Shown here piece by piece: positions 26,976-35,339 of a stretch of DNA of 64,000 nt (within the stretch, counting starts at the first letter, position 1; each line of letters opens with the position of its first letter). Position numbers and translations under genes: made by a program. This DNA comes from Sulfurisoma sp963709555 (GTDB lineage Bacteria > Pseudomonadota > Gammaproteobacteria > Burkholderiales > Rhodocyclaceae): NCBI GenBank assembly GCA_963709555.1, contig CAVPWR010000003.1:496001-560000 (forward strand). The letters run 5' to 3'. The notes under the pieces are model-generated. The model was not told the DNA's origin. It ran no database searches and saw only the letters and a program-made list of their open reading frames with translations.

Positions 26976-27778
26976 CGAACGACACACCCAAGGACGAGGA
27001 ACTCTCGCGCCTCTATCGCGAGGGCACCGCTGCGGAGCCGGCGCCGGCGCTGGATGCCGCCATTCGTGCCGCGGCACGGGAGGCACTGGCGGTCAGACCG
27101 GCACGGCCGCAGCCGTGGTGGCAGCGCTGGCGCCTGCCCGTCGGCGTGTTCGCGACGCTGGTGCTGACCGTTTCCCTTTCCCTGCTGGTCGAGCGGGAAC
27201 GCGACCGCGAGGCCGCGACGGCGGATGCGCCTGCCGCCGCACGCGCAACGGACGGCGCGGCCGAAAAGTCGGCGCCGCTGCCACAGGTACAGGAACGTGC
27301 ATCTCCGGCCGCAGCCGCGGAAAACTCGGCGCTGGCGGTACGGCGAGTCGCCCCACCCGCGCCGGCCGAACCGGCAGCTCCCGCAGTTCCTGCAGTTCCC
27401 GCTGCTCCCGCAGTTCCCTCGACTCCTTCAGCTCCTGCGGCTGCCAGGGTGGCTGCCCCGCAGCTCGCCGCCCCCGCGGTCAGCAGCGTCCCCGCCACGG
27501 CGCCGGCGAGCGAAGCCTTGACTGCCGACGCGGTCAGGCCCCGGCCCGCGGCGGCCGAGGCCGGCGTCTCCGGCCAGGCGGCGGATCGGGCGCCGGCTGC
27601 GGCGATGATGAAGCGCGAACTCAAGTCGGCCGCGCCCGCGGTGCTCGCACCCGAAGCGTGGATCGAGGAGATCCGCCGCCTGCAGCGCGAGGGCCGCAAC
27701 GCCGATGCGCAACGGCAACTGGCCGAGTTCGCCCGGGCCTATCCGGACTTCCGCTTGCCGGAGGATGTGAAGCGCTAA
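26972..27778 (+). CDS. Putative membrane anti-sigma factor, Ala/Pro-rich
   Basis: 268 residues with one membrane helix (LPVGVFATLVLTVSLSLLV, about 50-68). The cytoplasmic N-terminus (DEELSRLYREGTAAEPAPALDAAIRAAAR) resembles the short sigma-binding part of anti-sigma proteins. A long Ala/Pro low-complexity periplasmic linker (about 75-210) holds degenerate AP/VP units, and a compact C-terminal helix pair (WIEEIRRLQREGRNADAQRQL and FARAYPDFRLPEDVK) may be a sensing or tetratricopeptide-like element. Function is inferred from overlap with the sigma gene. Confidence 0.7.
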   Translation: MTNDTPKDEELSRLYREGTAAEPAPALDAAIRAAAREALAVRPARPQPWWQRWRLPVGVFATLVLTVSLSLLVERERDREAATADAPAAARATDGAAEKSAPLPQVQERASPAAAAENSALAVRRVAPPAPAEPAAPAVPAVPAAPAVPSTPSAPAAARVAAPQLAAPAVSSVPATAPASEALTADAVRPRPAAAEAGVSGQAADRAPAAAMMKRELKSAAPAVLAPEAWIEEIRRLQREGRNADAQRQLAEFARAYPDFRLPEDVKR

Positions 27779-27779
27779 G

Positions 27780-27828
27780 GGAGCCAGCCGGCGACCGCTT
27801 CCTCGTAGGGAGTCAGCCGGCGACCGCT
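27780..27828. repeat. Two direct copies of a 20-bp unit
   Basis: GGAGCCAGCCGGCGACCGCT at 27780-27799 and GGAGTCAGCCGGCGACCGCT at 27809-27828 differ by one base and repeat with a 29-bp period, between the anti-sigma gene and the next exported protein. Too few copies to call an element. Confidence 0.6.
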
Positions 27829-27912
27829 GCATTTTGATGGAGGCCGTTTAACCCCGTTTGCCCGGCCGCCTCGTTCAAGGGAGTGCAAGCCCCCTTTTTC
27901 GAGGAGATCATC

Positions 27913-28689
27913 ATGAGCAAACTGCTTACCCTTCTGGCCGCGGCCTGGTTCACCGGCTGCGCCAACATCGCCGACGCCGGCGCAGTCGTCGACGTGTCCG
28001 TCATCAACCGCTCCAGCGGCGAGCGCCTGCCGACCTATCGCCATGACGGCCGGCTCTACGTCGCCGGCGGCCCGGGCGACCGCTATGCCGTGGAACTTCG
28101 CAACCGCAGCGGCGGCCGCGTGCTCGCCGTGCTTGCGGTCGACGGCGTCAATGTCGTCACCGGCCAGACCGCAGCCCCGGCGCAGTCGGGCTATGTTCTC
28201 GATGCCGGGTCGCGGGCCGAGATCAGCGGCTGGCGCAAGAGCATGGACGACGTGGCCGCCTTCTATTTCACTGCGCTGCCCGATTCCTACGCCGCGCGCA
28301 CAGACCGCCCCGACAATGTCGGCGTCATCGGTGTCGCCGTGTTCCGCGAGCGGATCGAACCGCGCGTCGAGCTGCAGCCGCCTGCCCTGGCCAAGTCGGA
28401 AACGCTGGGTGCGGCGCGCGCGGCGCCCGCGGCCCCGGCGGCCGAGGCGTCCGCCATGCAGGAAAGCAAGCGTGCGGTGGTCGAGGACCGCCTCGGCACC
28501 GGCCACGGTGAACGCATCGCCGAGGCCACCCGCCATACCGATTTCCGCCGCGCCAGCACTCGGCCGGTCGAGACCATCACGATCTATTACGACTCCTACC
28601 GCAACCTGGTCGCGCGCGGCGTGATTCCGTCGGCGCCGCGGCCGCCGCAACCCTTTCCCGGCGGTTTCGTGCCCGACCCGCGCGGCTGA
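27913..28689 (+). CDS. exported protein of unknown function, 258 aa
   Basis: Begins MSKLLTLLAAAWFTGCANI after GAGGAGA, so a signal peptide, possibly of lipoprotein type (WFTGC), exports it. The mature part has a beta-rich domain (VSVINRSSGERLPTYRHDG, YAVELRNRSGGRVLAVLAVDGVN split over residues about 58-80, GYVLDAGSRAEISGWRKS) and an Ala-rich linker before a C-terminal IYYDSYRNLVARGVIP. I do not recognise a named family. Its position right after an ECF sigma/anti-sigma pair makes it a likely member or target of that regulon. Confidence 0.75.
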   Translation: MSKLLTLLAAAWFTGCANIADAGAVVDVSVINRSSGERLPTYRHDGRLYVAGGPGDRYAVELRNRSGGRVLAVLAVDGVNVVTGQTAAPAQSGYVLDAGSRAEISGWRKSMDDVAAFYFTALPDSYAARTDRPDNVGVIGVAVFRERIEPRVELQPPALAKSETLGAARAAPAAPAAEASAMQESKRAVVEDRLGTGHGERIAEATRHTDFRRASTRPVETITIYYDSYRNLVARGVIPSAPRPPQPFPGGFVPDPRG

Positions 28690-28692
28690 GAG

Positions 28693-29442
28693 TTATCCGG
28701 CCGGCCGCCGCGCCTGCTGCCAGGCCAGCACGACCTGGCCGGCGGCGGCCTGGATGTCGCGATGGCGTTCGGGTGGCAGGGCCTGGCGCAACGCCTCGAA
28801 CAGCTGCTGCGTCGTCTCCTGCGCCAGCGCCGAGCCCTCGCCCAGCAGGCGAATCTGAATGTGCGCCAGGGCATCGGCGACCAGCCGCCAGCCGACGAGC
28901 GGCATCTGTCCGATCAATGCCAGCATCATGCCGCCGAGGCTGCGCATGATCTGCGCGGCCTCCTCGCGCTCGTCGCACGCCGCCATCGCGTGCCACAGGG
29001 CGAGGTGGATGTCGCGCCGCAACTCCACCTTGAAGTCGATGGCATGGGTTTCGTTGTGCTCGATGCCGTCGAACTGCTGCTGGAAGCGGGCATCGGCGAC
29101 GGCATCGAGGCCGTTGCGCAGGGAACCGAGCAGTGCGCTCAGCGCCGGCAGCCCCGTCAGGCCGAAGGCCTGGGCATAGGCCAGGCCCCACTGGTCGATG
29201 CCGCTGACCAGCAGCGCCAGGCGCAGGGCACGCCCATCGTCGCTGCTCGCAGCCTGGCTCCACTGGCGGCAGGTGGATTCGAGCTCGGTGGCAGCCGCTG
29301 CGAGCGCCGCCATGTCGCCCTCGACGCCGAGCCGGAACAGGCGGGCAAACGCCTCCTGCGCCATGCGCGCGGCCAGCCGCTGCTCCGCCGGCGCCGCCAG
29401 CGCGGCAAGGGGATCGTCCGGGATGGCGGGGGCGGTGGTCAT
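28693..29442 (-). CDS. helical protein of unknown function, 249 aa
   Basis: Start ATG 29442 (MTTAPAIPDDPLAALAAP). Almost wholly helical and cytoplasmic, no signal peptide or membrane helix. Distinctive stretches: QFDGIEHNETHAIDFKVELR and LRRDIHLALWHAMAACDERE in the middle, GQMPLVGWRLVADALAHIQI later. No named family recognised. It is convergent with the preceding gene (stops four bases apart) and divergent from the DUF4126 gene. Confidence 0.75.
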   Translation of the reverse strand: MTTAPAIPDDPLAALAAPAEQRLAARMAQEAFARLFRLGVEGDMAALAAAATELESTCRQWSQAASSDDGRALRLALLVSGIDQWGLAYAQAFGLTGLPALSALLGSLRNGLDAVADARFQQQFDGIEHNETHAIDFKVELRRDIHLALWHAMAACDEREEAAQIMRSLGGMMLALIGQMPLVGWRLVADALAHIQIRLLGEGSALAQETTQQLFEALRQALPPERHRDIQAAAGQVVLAWQQARRPAG

Positions 29443-29491
29443 GGCGGCGGCGGTGCTGAACGAATGGGGAGCGGCGTTATTATCCCTCACC

Positions 29492-30094
29492 ATGACACCG
29501 GACATCCTCGCACCCTTCGCGCTGGCGGCCGCGCTGGCCACCGCGGCCGGCCTGCGCTTCTACGGCGTGGTGTTCTTCGTCGGGCTGCTGGGCAGCCTCG
29601 GCGTCATCGCCTTGCCGGGCCAGCTGCAGTTGCTGACCCATCCCGCCGTGATCGCGATCTCCGGGCTGCTGTTCGCCCTGGAGTTCATGGCCGACAAGGT
29701 GCCGCTGTTCGACTCGCTATGGGACGTGGTCAATACCTTCGTCCGCATCCCCGGCGGGGCCGCGCTGGCGGCGCTGGCGCTGGCCAACCAGGATAGCGGC
29801 CTGGTCGCCGCCGCGGCGCTGCTGGGCGGGCTGCTGGCCGGGGGCACGCATGTCGCCAAAATGGGCACGCGCGCCACGCTCAACCTGTCTCCCGAGCCGT
29901 TCAGCAACTGGATCGCCTCCTTCACCGAGGACGGGCTGGGCTTCGGCCTGCTGCTGCTGGCCATCCTCCATCCGCTCGCCTTCCTGCTCGCCCTGGTGGT
30001 GTTCCTGATCGTTCTCGTCTGGCTGTTGTCGAAAGTCGCCCGGCTCGGCATCGGGGCGATACGCCGCCGGCTTTCGGTCAGCCCCGGCCCGTAG
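29492..30094 (+). CDS. DUF4126 family membrane protein
   Basis: 200 residues, five or six hydrophobic helices. FALAAALATAAGLRFYGVVF, ALEFMADKVPLFDSLWDVV and GGTHVAKMGTRATLNLSPEP are typical of DUF4126, whose function is unknown. ATG 29492 is the first good start. The GIY-YIG gene follows eight bases later. Confidence 0.88.
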   Translation: MTPDILAPFALAAALATAAGLRFYGVVFFVGLLGSLGVIALPGQLQLLTHPAVIAISGLLFALEFMADKVPLFDSLWDVVNTFVRIPGGAALAALALANQDSGLVAAAALLGGLLAGGTHVAKMGTRATLNLSPEPFSNWIASFTEDGLGFGLLLLAILHPLAFLLALVVFLIVLVWLLSKVARLGIGAIRRRLSVSPGP

Positions 30095-30102
30095 CGCCGC
30101 CG

Positions 30103-30384
30103 ATGCCTGCGCCCAAGCCCTGGTTCGTCTACCTGATCGAATGTGTCGACGGCAGCATCTACACGGGAATCGCCGTCGATGTCGACGCCCGTTACGCGGC
30201 CCACGCGGCGGGCAAGGGCGCCCGCTACACCCGCTCGCACCCGCCGTTGCGGCTGCTGGCGAGCGAAGCGCACCCGGACCGCTCATCGGCAGCGAAGGCC
30301 GAGCACCGCATCAAGCAGCTGACACCCGCGGAGAAGCGCGCCTACGCCGCGCGACTGAGCCCGGCCGCCGCTCGGCCGGGGTAG
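30103..30384 (+). CDS. GIY-YIG nuclease family protein
   Basis: 93-residue single-domain protein of the UPF0213/YhbQ type. WFVYLIECVDGSIYTGIAVD carries the GIY-YIG-like strands (VYL and YTG), followed by RYAAHAAGKGARYTRSH and the conserved glutamate in SSAAKAEHRIKQLT. Biological role of these small nucleases is not settled; DNA-repair related activity has been proposed for relatives. Confidence 0.92.
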   Translation: MPAPKPWFVYLIECVDGSIYTGIAVDVDARYAAHAAGKGARYTRSHPPLRLLASEAHPDRSSAAKAEHRIKQLTPAEKRAYAARLSPAAARPG

Positions 30385-30388
30385 CGCC

Positions 30389-30919
30389 TCAGCGCTCTGC
30401 GCCTTGCGCCGTGTAGCGCAATTGCGCCAGGTCGTAGCCTTGCGCCACCGCGGCCTTGAGCGCGGCATCGAGCAGTTCCTTCGGCAGCTGCGGCGTGCGC
30501 GACAGCACCCACAGGTATTTCCGGTTCGGATTGCCGACCACCGCCCAGCGGTAGTCGGCATCGAGCCCGATAACCCAGTAGTCGGAGCGGAAGGGCCAGA
30601 AGAAAGATACCTTGAGCCGTGCGTTGTTGCCGCCCTCGACCACGGTCGCCTTGCCCCGGGCCTCGTCGAAGCCGCTGTCGGTGCGGCAGCGGTTGGTGAC
30701 GGAAACGTCGCCGTCGGGCGTCAGCGCGTATTCGGCTGTCGTGTCGCCGATGCAGTTGCGCTGGAAGAACATCGGGAAGGCGGCGATCTCGAACCACTTG
30801 CCGGCGTAGCGGGCCAGATCGACCTGGGAGACTGCGGCCACGGCCGTCTCGGCCCGGACGGGCAGAGGCAGGCAGGCGAGGATGGCGAAGAGAAGGCGGA
30901 TGGTCGTGGCGTAGGTCAT
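30389..30919 (-). CDS. Lipocalin family protein (Blc-like)
   Basis: 176 residues. Signal peptide (LLFAILACLPLPVRAE) then the lipocalin start VDLARYAGKWFEIAAFP, CIGDTTAEYAL, RGKATVVEGG and LKVSFFWPFRSDYWVIGLD. Bacterial lipocalins bind lysophospholipids or similar hydrophobic ligands in the envelope. Usual Blc proteins are lipoproteins; this one has a C in LACLPLPVRA but no good lipobox, so it may be soluble in the periplasm. Confidence 0.92.
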   Translation of the reverse strand: MTYATTIRLLFAILACLPLPVRAETAVAAVSQVDLARYAGKWFEIAAFPMFFQRNCIGDTTAEYALTPDGDVSVTNRCRTDSGFDEARGKATVVEGGNNARLKVSFFWPFRSDYWVIGLDADYRWAVVGNPNRKYLWVLSRTPQLPKELLDAALKAAVAQGYDLAQLRYTAQGAER

Positions 30920-31087
30920 GGCTCAAGCTTAACCGAAACACAGGTCATCGGGCACGCCCTGGCGCTCCCGCCAGCTTGCCATCTGCCGTTCGGCGCGGCG
31001 GACTGCTAAGCTAGACCGGTAGCGTCCAAGCGGTGGAGCTTCGTCGAAGCCTACCCCGCCATCTGAAGTCGCAGAAAGGAAACCTGC

Positions 31088-31948
31088 ATGAACGCCAGGC
31101 AATTGCAGCGCGTCATCCCCTCGGTGCCGACGTCCGACGGCGCGGGCGTCAAGCTGCGCCGGAGCATAGGCAACGGCGAACGGCTCGATCCCTTCCTGAT
31201 GCTCGACGAGTTTTCTTCGGATCAGGCCGACGATTACATTGCCGGCTTCCCGGCGCATCCCCATCGCGGCTTCGAGACCGTCACCTACATGCTCGCCGGC
31301 CACATGCGCCACGAGGACCACCTCGGCAACGTCGGCGAACTCAAGAGCGGCGGCGTGCAGTGGATGACGGCCGGGCGCGGCGTGATCCATTCCGAGATGC
31401 CGCAGCAGGAAAGCGGCCTGCTGCATGGCTTCCAGCTCTGGATCAACCTGCCCGCCGCCGAGAAAATGCAGCCAGCGGCCTACCGCGACATCCCGGCGGG
31501 CGAGATTCCCGCCGCGCACTTCGCGGGCGGCGGCTACGCCAGAGTCATTGCCGGCAGCGCCGAAGCGGCGGACGGCAGCCACGTGACCGGTCCCATCAAG
31601 GACCTCAGCACCGAACCGATCTATCTCGATGTGCAGCTGCCGGTGGGCGCGGTATTCAGGCTGCGGGTGCCGGCCGGGCACGCGGCCTTCGTCTATGCCT
31701 ATGAGGGCAGCGTCAACATCGGCGCCAAGGAGGAGGCGCGGACCCTCGCACCCCATGGCGCCGGCGTGCTTTCGCCCGGCGAATGGGTAAAGATTCGCCC
31801 AACCGACGGTCCGGTGCGATTCCTGTTCCTTGCCGGCCGCCCGCTCGAGGAGCCGGTGTCGCAATACGGGCCCTTCGTCATGAATACCCGGGAAGAGATC
31901 GAACAGGCCATCGCCGATTACAAGGCAGGGCGGCTGACGCAAGCCTGA
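31088..31948 (+). CDS. Pirin family protein
   Basis: 286 residues with the bicupin fold: FLMLDEFSSDQADDYIAGFP, the metal-binding AHPHRGFETVTYMLAGHMRH and HEDHLGNVGELKSGGVQWM stretches near residues 56-95, then GRGVIHSEMP. Pirins of this type bind iron; some act as quercetinases, others have no known substrate. AGAAAGGAAACC precedes the ATG. Upstream 30920-31087 is non-coding and presumably holds its promoter. Confidence 0.93.
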   Translation: MNARQLQRVIPSVPTSDGAGVKLRRSIGNGERLDPFLMLDEFSSDQADDYIAGFPAHPHRGFETVTYMLAGHMRHEDHLGNVGELKSGGVQWMTAGRGVIHSEMPQQESGLLHGFQLWINLPAAEKMQPAAYRDIPAGEIPAAHFAGGGYARVIAGSAEAADGSHVTGPIKDLSTEPIYLDVQLPVGAVFRLRVPAGHAAFVYAYEGSVNIGAKEEARTLAPHGAGVLSPGEWVKIRPTDGPVRFLFLAGRPLEEPVSQYGPFVMNTREEIEQAIADYKAGRLTQA

Positions 31949-32058
31949 AACCGGGCCACGGGCCCGTGAAACAACTTGTTTCAAACTGACATTGAACCAT
32001 TCCGTGTCAGACCCATCTACTCGCTTGTATCAACAATTAAAAGAATAGGGAGAACCGC

Positions 32059-32118
32059 GTGCAGTCCGACATGATCCAGAAATTCCTCGCCGATTCGCGC
32101 CGTTACCTCGGCAGCTGA
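32059..32118 (+). CDS. possible 19-residue leader peptide
   Basis: GTG at 32059 is preceded by GGGAGA at good spacing and encodes MQSDMIQKFLADSRRYLGS, then TGA. It lies upstream of a strong stem-loop (32163-32190) and of a small unknown gene. The product is amphipathic and could be a leader peptide or independent small protein. Evidence is only the ribosome site, frame and placement. Confidence 0.35.
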   Translation: MQSDMIQKFLADSRRYLGS

Positions 32119-32162
32119 GGCGAAAGGTTCCTCCGGTGGCTGGGTTCCTCCCGCCAGCCGCC

Positions 32163-32190
32163 CGAAGGCCCTGCGCGAGTGGGGCCTTCG
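32163..32190 (+). promoter_or_regulatory. Stem-loop between leader frame and small gene
   Basis: CGAAGGCCC and GGGCCTTCG form a perfect 9-bp stem with a 10-base loop, 45 bases after the mini-ORF stop and 49 bases before the next ATG. No T run follows, so it is more attenuator- or processing-like than a classical terminator. Confidence 0.5.
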
Positions 32191-32238
32191 CCTTTCCGGG
32201 AAGATATTGGGCAAATCGAAGAAACGCAGGAGCTTCAA

Positions 32239-32436
32239 ATGAACCAGCAAGCCGTCAGCCTCATCGACGTCCTCACCCCCCCTGGCAACCGCTGGTTGAA
32301 GGAGTTGTCGCGGCGCAAGAGCGAGCTGCCCGCCGGCGTGCGCATCGTACGCTTCGGGGCGGGCGACGATGACGCGGCCGACAACGAAGAAGTCTCCGCC
32401 CCCAAGGCCAGGCGCGACCGGCAGATCGCAGCCTGA
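32239..32436 (+). CDS. small protein of unknown function, 65 aa
   Basis: ATG 32239 follows CAGGAG. The product (MNQQAVSLIDVLTPPGNRW, then KELSRRKSELPAG, an acidic GAGDDDAADNEE stretch and a basic tail) has no signal peptide, membrane helix or Cys. No family recognised. Its TGA shares a base with the ATG of the aldo/keto reductase gene (TGATG), which implies co-translation. A precursor-like role is conceivable but unsupported. Confidence 0.6.
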   Translation: MNQQAVSLIDVLTPPGNRWLKELSRRKSELPAGVRIVRFGAGDDDAADNEEVSAPKARRDRQIAA

Positions 32437-33410
32437 TGCCCCGGGGCCATCACGGCTCCATTAACATTGCCGGCATGTCCCGGGTCAAACCGCCACGCGG
32501 CGGCGCCGTCGATGGCGGCCGCCGCTCCCTGCTCAAGGCGCTCGCCGCGGCTATGCTGCTGCCTGCCGCCGCGAGGGCGTCCCCGTCGCTGCTGCTCACC
32601 CGTCGCATCCCCGCCAGCGGCGAGACCCTGCCGGCGATCGGGCTCGGCACCTGGCGCACCTTCGATGTCGCCGAAGCCGCCGACCTGGTCGATGCCCAGG
32701 AGTGCCTGAAGTTGTTCGCGGGTCAGGGCGGCTCGCTGGTCGACAGCTCGCCGATGTACGGCCGTTCCGAAGCCGTCATCGGCCAACTCGCCGGCAACCT
32801 CGGACTGGCCGGAAAGCTGTTTCTCGCCACCAAGGTCTGGACCACGGGCCGCGAGGCCGGCATCCGCCAGATGGAAGAGTCCATGCGCCGCATGGGCTCG
32901 AGTCGCATGGACCTGATGCAGATCCACAATCTCGCCGATGCCTCGACCCACGCCAAGACCCTGCGCGCCTGGAAGGATGCCGGCCGCATCCGCTACTGGG
33001 GCGTCAGCCACTACCATGCCGGCGCCTACGCCGAGGTCGAACGCTTCCTGCAGGCGGAGAAGCCCGATTTCCTGCAGATCAACTACTCGCTGGCCGAGCC
33101 CGAATCGGCCCGGCGCCTGCTGCCGCTGGCGCGCGACGCCGGCATCGCCGTGATCGCCAACCGTCCCTTCGCCGAGGGTGCGCTGTTCGAGCGCGTCAAG
33201 GGCAGGACGTTGCCGCCCTGGGCCGCCGAATTCGACGCCGGCAGCTGGGCGCAGTTCTTCCTCAAATGGATACTGTCGGACCCCGCCGTCACCTGCACCG
33301 TGCCGGCGACACGCAACCCCGGATACATCCTCGACAACATGGCCGCTGGTCGTGGCCGCCTGCCCGACGCCGCGACGCGGCAGAAGATGCTGGCGCTGCT
33401 GCGCAACTGA
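32436..33410 (+). CDS. Tat-exported aldo/keto reductase
   Basis: 324 residues. The N-terminus carries GRRSLLKALAAAMLLPAAA, a twin-arginine export signal, which is unusual because most aldo/keto reductases are cytosolic. The barrel then shows GLGTWRTFDV, GGSLVDSSPMYGRSE (catalytic Asp/Tyr region), KLFLATKVWTTG (Lys) and MDLMQIHNLAD (His). The predicted product is therefore periplasmic, perhaps using a tightly bound cofactor. ATG 32436 overlaps the previous stop; ATG 32475 is a second possible start that keeps the signal. Confidence 0.87.
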   Translation: MPRGHHGSINIAGMSRVKPPRGGAVDGGRRSLLKALAAAMLLPAAARASPSLLLTRRIPASGETLPAIGLGTWRTFDVAEAADLVDAQECLKLFAGQGGSLVDSSPMYGRSEAVIGQLAGNLGLAGKLFLATKVWTTGREAGIRQMEESMRRMGSSRMDLMQIHNLADASTHAKTLRAWKDAGRIRYWGVSHYHAGAYAEVERFLQAEKPDFLQINYSLAEPESARRLLPLARDAGIAVIANRPFAEGALFERVKGRTLPPWAAEFDAGSWAQFFLKWILSDPAVTCTVPATRNPGYILDNMAAGRGRLPDAATRQKMLALLRN

Positions 33411-33482
33411 GGTGATGGCTCCAGCGCTGCTCAAGCCGGCCGGGCTTGAGCCGTAAAGGGAGGCATCACCGGGGAGGCCTTC

Positions 33483-33725
33483 ATGAGTGCGCATCTCAAA
33501 CTGGTTTCGGACAATCCAACCCCGCTGCCGCGCGTCCGTCCCGACGGCCGGGCGTTGCATCGGTTGGCGGACAGGCTGACCGATGAGGTTCAGGCCGGGC
33601 ATCCCGAACTCGCCCAGGTCGTGGCCTCGTTCCAGCATCTGTCGCCCTTCGGCGTCGCGATCGTCGCCACCTGGATGACCAGGGCAGGCTTGAGCGAGAC
33701 GGAAATCCTGGATGTCGTCGCCTAG
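33483..33725 (+). CDS. small protein of unknown function, 80 aa
   Basis: ATG 33483 follows GGGGAGGCC. Cytoplasmic, helical: RALHRLADRLTDEVQAGHPE, QVVASFQHLSPFGVAIVATW and a short TRAGLSETEILDVVA end. No family recognised. Its stop overlaps the convergent dinB stop by four bases, which supports real gene ends on both sides. Confidence 0.65.
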   Translation: MSAHLKLVSDNPTPLPRVRPDGRALHRLADRLTDEVQAGHPELAQVVASFQHLSPFGVAIVATWMTRAGLSETEILDVVA

Positions 33726-34900
33726 TGGCTCCGGGCCGGGGACTCTCCGGCCAGGGGCAGTTCCCACTGGGGCGATTCAGTCTCCAGCGGTACAGCATCC
33801 CTAGGCTGCAACGTGCTGACGCGCACGCCCAGCAGCCGCAGCTTCTTCTCGAGCGGGACGCGCTTCAGGCATTCACCGGCGGCGCGGCGTATCGTCGGCG
33901 CATCCATCACCGGTGCGGGCAGGGTCGAGTCCCGCGTCACCGTCCGGAAATCGTCGTAGCGCAGCTTGATGCCCACGGTGCGCCCGCTGTAGCCCTTGCG
34001 CTTCAGGTCCTCCGCCACGCGCTGGCACAGCGTCGTGAAGATCGCCGACAACGCCTCGCGATCATGGCGCGGATGCAGGTCGTGCTCGAAGGTGGTTTCG
34101 CGGCTGATCGATTTCGGCTCGGAACTCGTGACGAGGGGCCGGTCGTCGATGCCGTTCGCAGCCTCATGCAGCCAGGTGCCGTAGCTGCGGCCGAAGTGCT
34201 GCTGCAGGAATTCGGGCTCCGCGGCCGCCAGCTCGGCGATGGTGGCGATGCCGAGACCCGCCAGCTTCTCCGTCGCCTTGGGCCCGATGCCGTTGATCTT
34301 GCGCACCGGCAGCGGCCAGATGCGCGCCGGGATGTCTTCCATGCCGAGGAGCGTGATGCCATCGGGCTTGTCGAGGTCGGAGCAGATCTTCGACAGCAGC
34401 TTGTTGGGCGTGATGCCGATGGAGCAGGAAAGCCCCGTTGCGTCGCGCACGGCCTGCTTGATGCGGCGCGCCAGGCCCGGGCTGTCGCCGGGGACCTCGG
34501 TGAGGTCGATGTATATCTCGTCGATGCCGCGGTCCTCGATCTGCGGCGCGATGGTGGCCACGGCCGCCTTGAACAGCCGCGAGTAGTGGCGGTAGGCATC
34601 GAAATCGACCGGCAGCAGAATGGCGTCCGGCGCCAGCTGCGCCGCCTTCATCACCCCCATGCCGGAGAAGACGCCCAGTGCGCGGGCCTCGTAGGTCGAT
34701 GTGGTGATCACGCCGCGGCCCTTGTAGTCGCACAGCCGGGCGAATTGGCGGGTGCCGTCGGGATTGGCTAGCGGTTGCTGATCGCGACGGCCGCCGATCA
34801 CCACCGGCTGGCCGCGCAGTTCCGGGTAGCGCAGCAGTTCGACGGAGGCATAGAACGCATCCATGTCGAGGTGAGCGATGCGGCGGGGCAGGGCAGTCAT
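33722..34900 (-). CDS. dinB: DNA polymerase IV
   Basis: Y-family translesion polymerase, about 392 residues. RRIAHLDMDAFYASVELLR holds the first catalytic aspartates, IEDRGIDEIYIDLTEVPG the second acidic pair, and helix-hairpin-helix INGIGPKATEKLAGLGI follows. The little-finger domain is present (RKGYSGRTVGIKLRYDDF). The final 20 residues lack an obvious beta-clamp motif of QLxLF type; QWELPLAG may be a weak version. ATG 34900 is chosen over 34909. Confidence 0.95.
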   Translation of the reverse strand: MTALPRRIAHLDMDAFYASVELLRYPELRGQPVVIGGRRDQQPLANPDGTRQFARLCDYKGRGVITTSTYEARALGVFSGMGVMKAAQLAPDAILLPVDFDAYRHYSRLFKAAVATIAPQIEDRGIDEIYIDLTEVPGDSPGLARRIKQAVRDATGLSCSIGITPNKLLSKICSDLDKPDGITLLGMEDIPARIWPLPVRKINGIGPKATEKLAGLGIATIAELAAAEPEFLQQHFGRSYGTWLHEAANGIDDRPLVTSSEPKSISRETTFEHDLHPRHDREALSAIFTTLCQRVAEDLKRKGYSGRTVGIKLRYDDFRTVTRDSTLPAPVMDAPTIRRAAGECLKRVPLEKKLRLLGVRVSTLQPRDAVPLETESPQWELPLAGESPARSH

Positions 34901-34940
34901 GCAAATCAAAGATAGCGGGCATCGCCGAGGCGGCGCCGGG

Positions 34941-35339
34941 TCAGCGGGTGTTGAACTTCTCCGCCAGCTGCAGCAGCTTGTCCTGCCGCTCCTTCTCCTG
35001 CTGCTCGGCCTTCTTGCGTTCCGCGCCCTTGCGGAAACGCTCGCGCAGGCCGTCGGTGGCCTGCGTACGCTGTTCTGCGGTCACCTCGCCCGCGACGTTG
35101 CCGTCGAGGTCGAAGCGGCTGCCTCCCTGCGACAGCACCTTCAGGTATTTGGTCGAGGCCGTGTGAATCTTCATCGCGGCACGCAGCTGCCCGGCGTCGA
35201 TGTCGGGCAGCTTTTCCTTGATCGCCTTGTGGATGCCGACGGCGAGCGGCTGGCAGTCACGGAAGACGGGGAAGGTGGCGCTCAACATTTCCAGCGTCGC
35301 GTTGCGCGTGCGCGAGGGCTTGTGTTCGGGGGCGGTCAT
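34941..35339 (-). CDS. ProQ/FinO-domain RNA chaperone
   Basis: 132 residues. The ProQ/FinO domain (LEMLSATFPVFRDCQPLAVG, then IHKAIKEKLPDIDAGQLRAAMK and IHTASTKYLKVLSQG given by positions about 15-70) occupies most of the protein, followed by a basic helical tail (RKGAERKKAEQQEKERQDKL). Such minimal ProQ proteins bind small RNAs and mRNAs. It is close to dinB (40 bases) but probably independently expressed. Confidence 0.92.
   Translation of the reverse strand: MTAPEHKPSRTRNATLEMLSATFPVFRDCQPLAVGIHKAIKEKLPDIDAGQLRAAMKIHTASTKYLKVLSQGGSRFDLDGNVAGEVTAEQRTQATDGLRERFRKGAERKKAEQQEKERQDKLLQLAEKFNTR

Noticed and set aside
27330..27600. Ala/Pro-rich stretch as a frameshift artefact
   Set aside because: The frame is continuous and ends in a sensible C-terminal domain; the linker is genuine low complexity.
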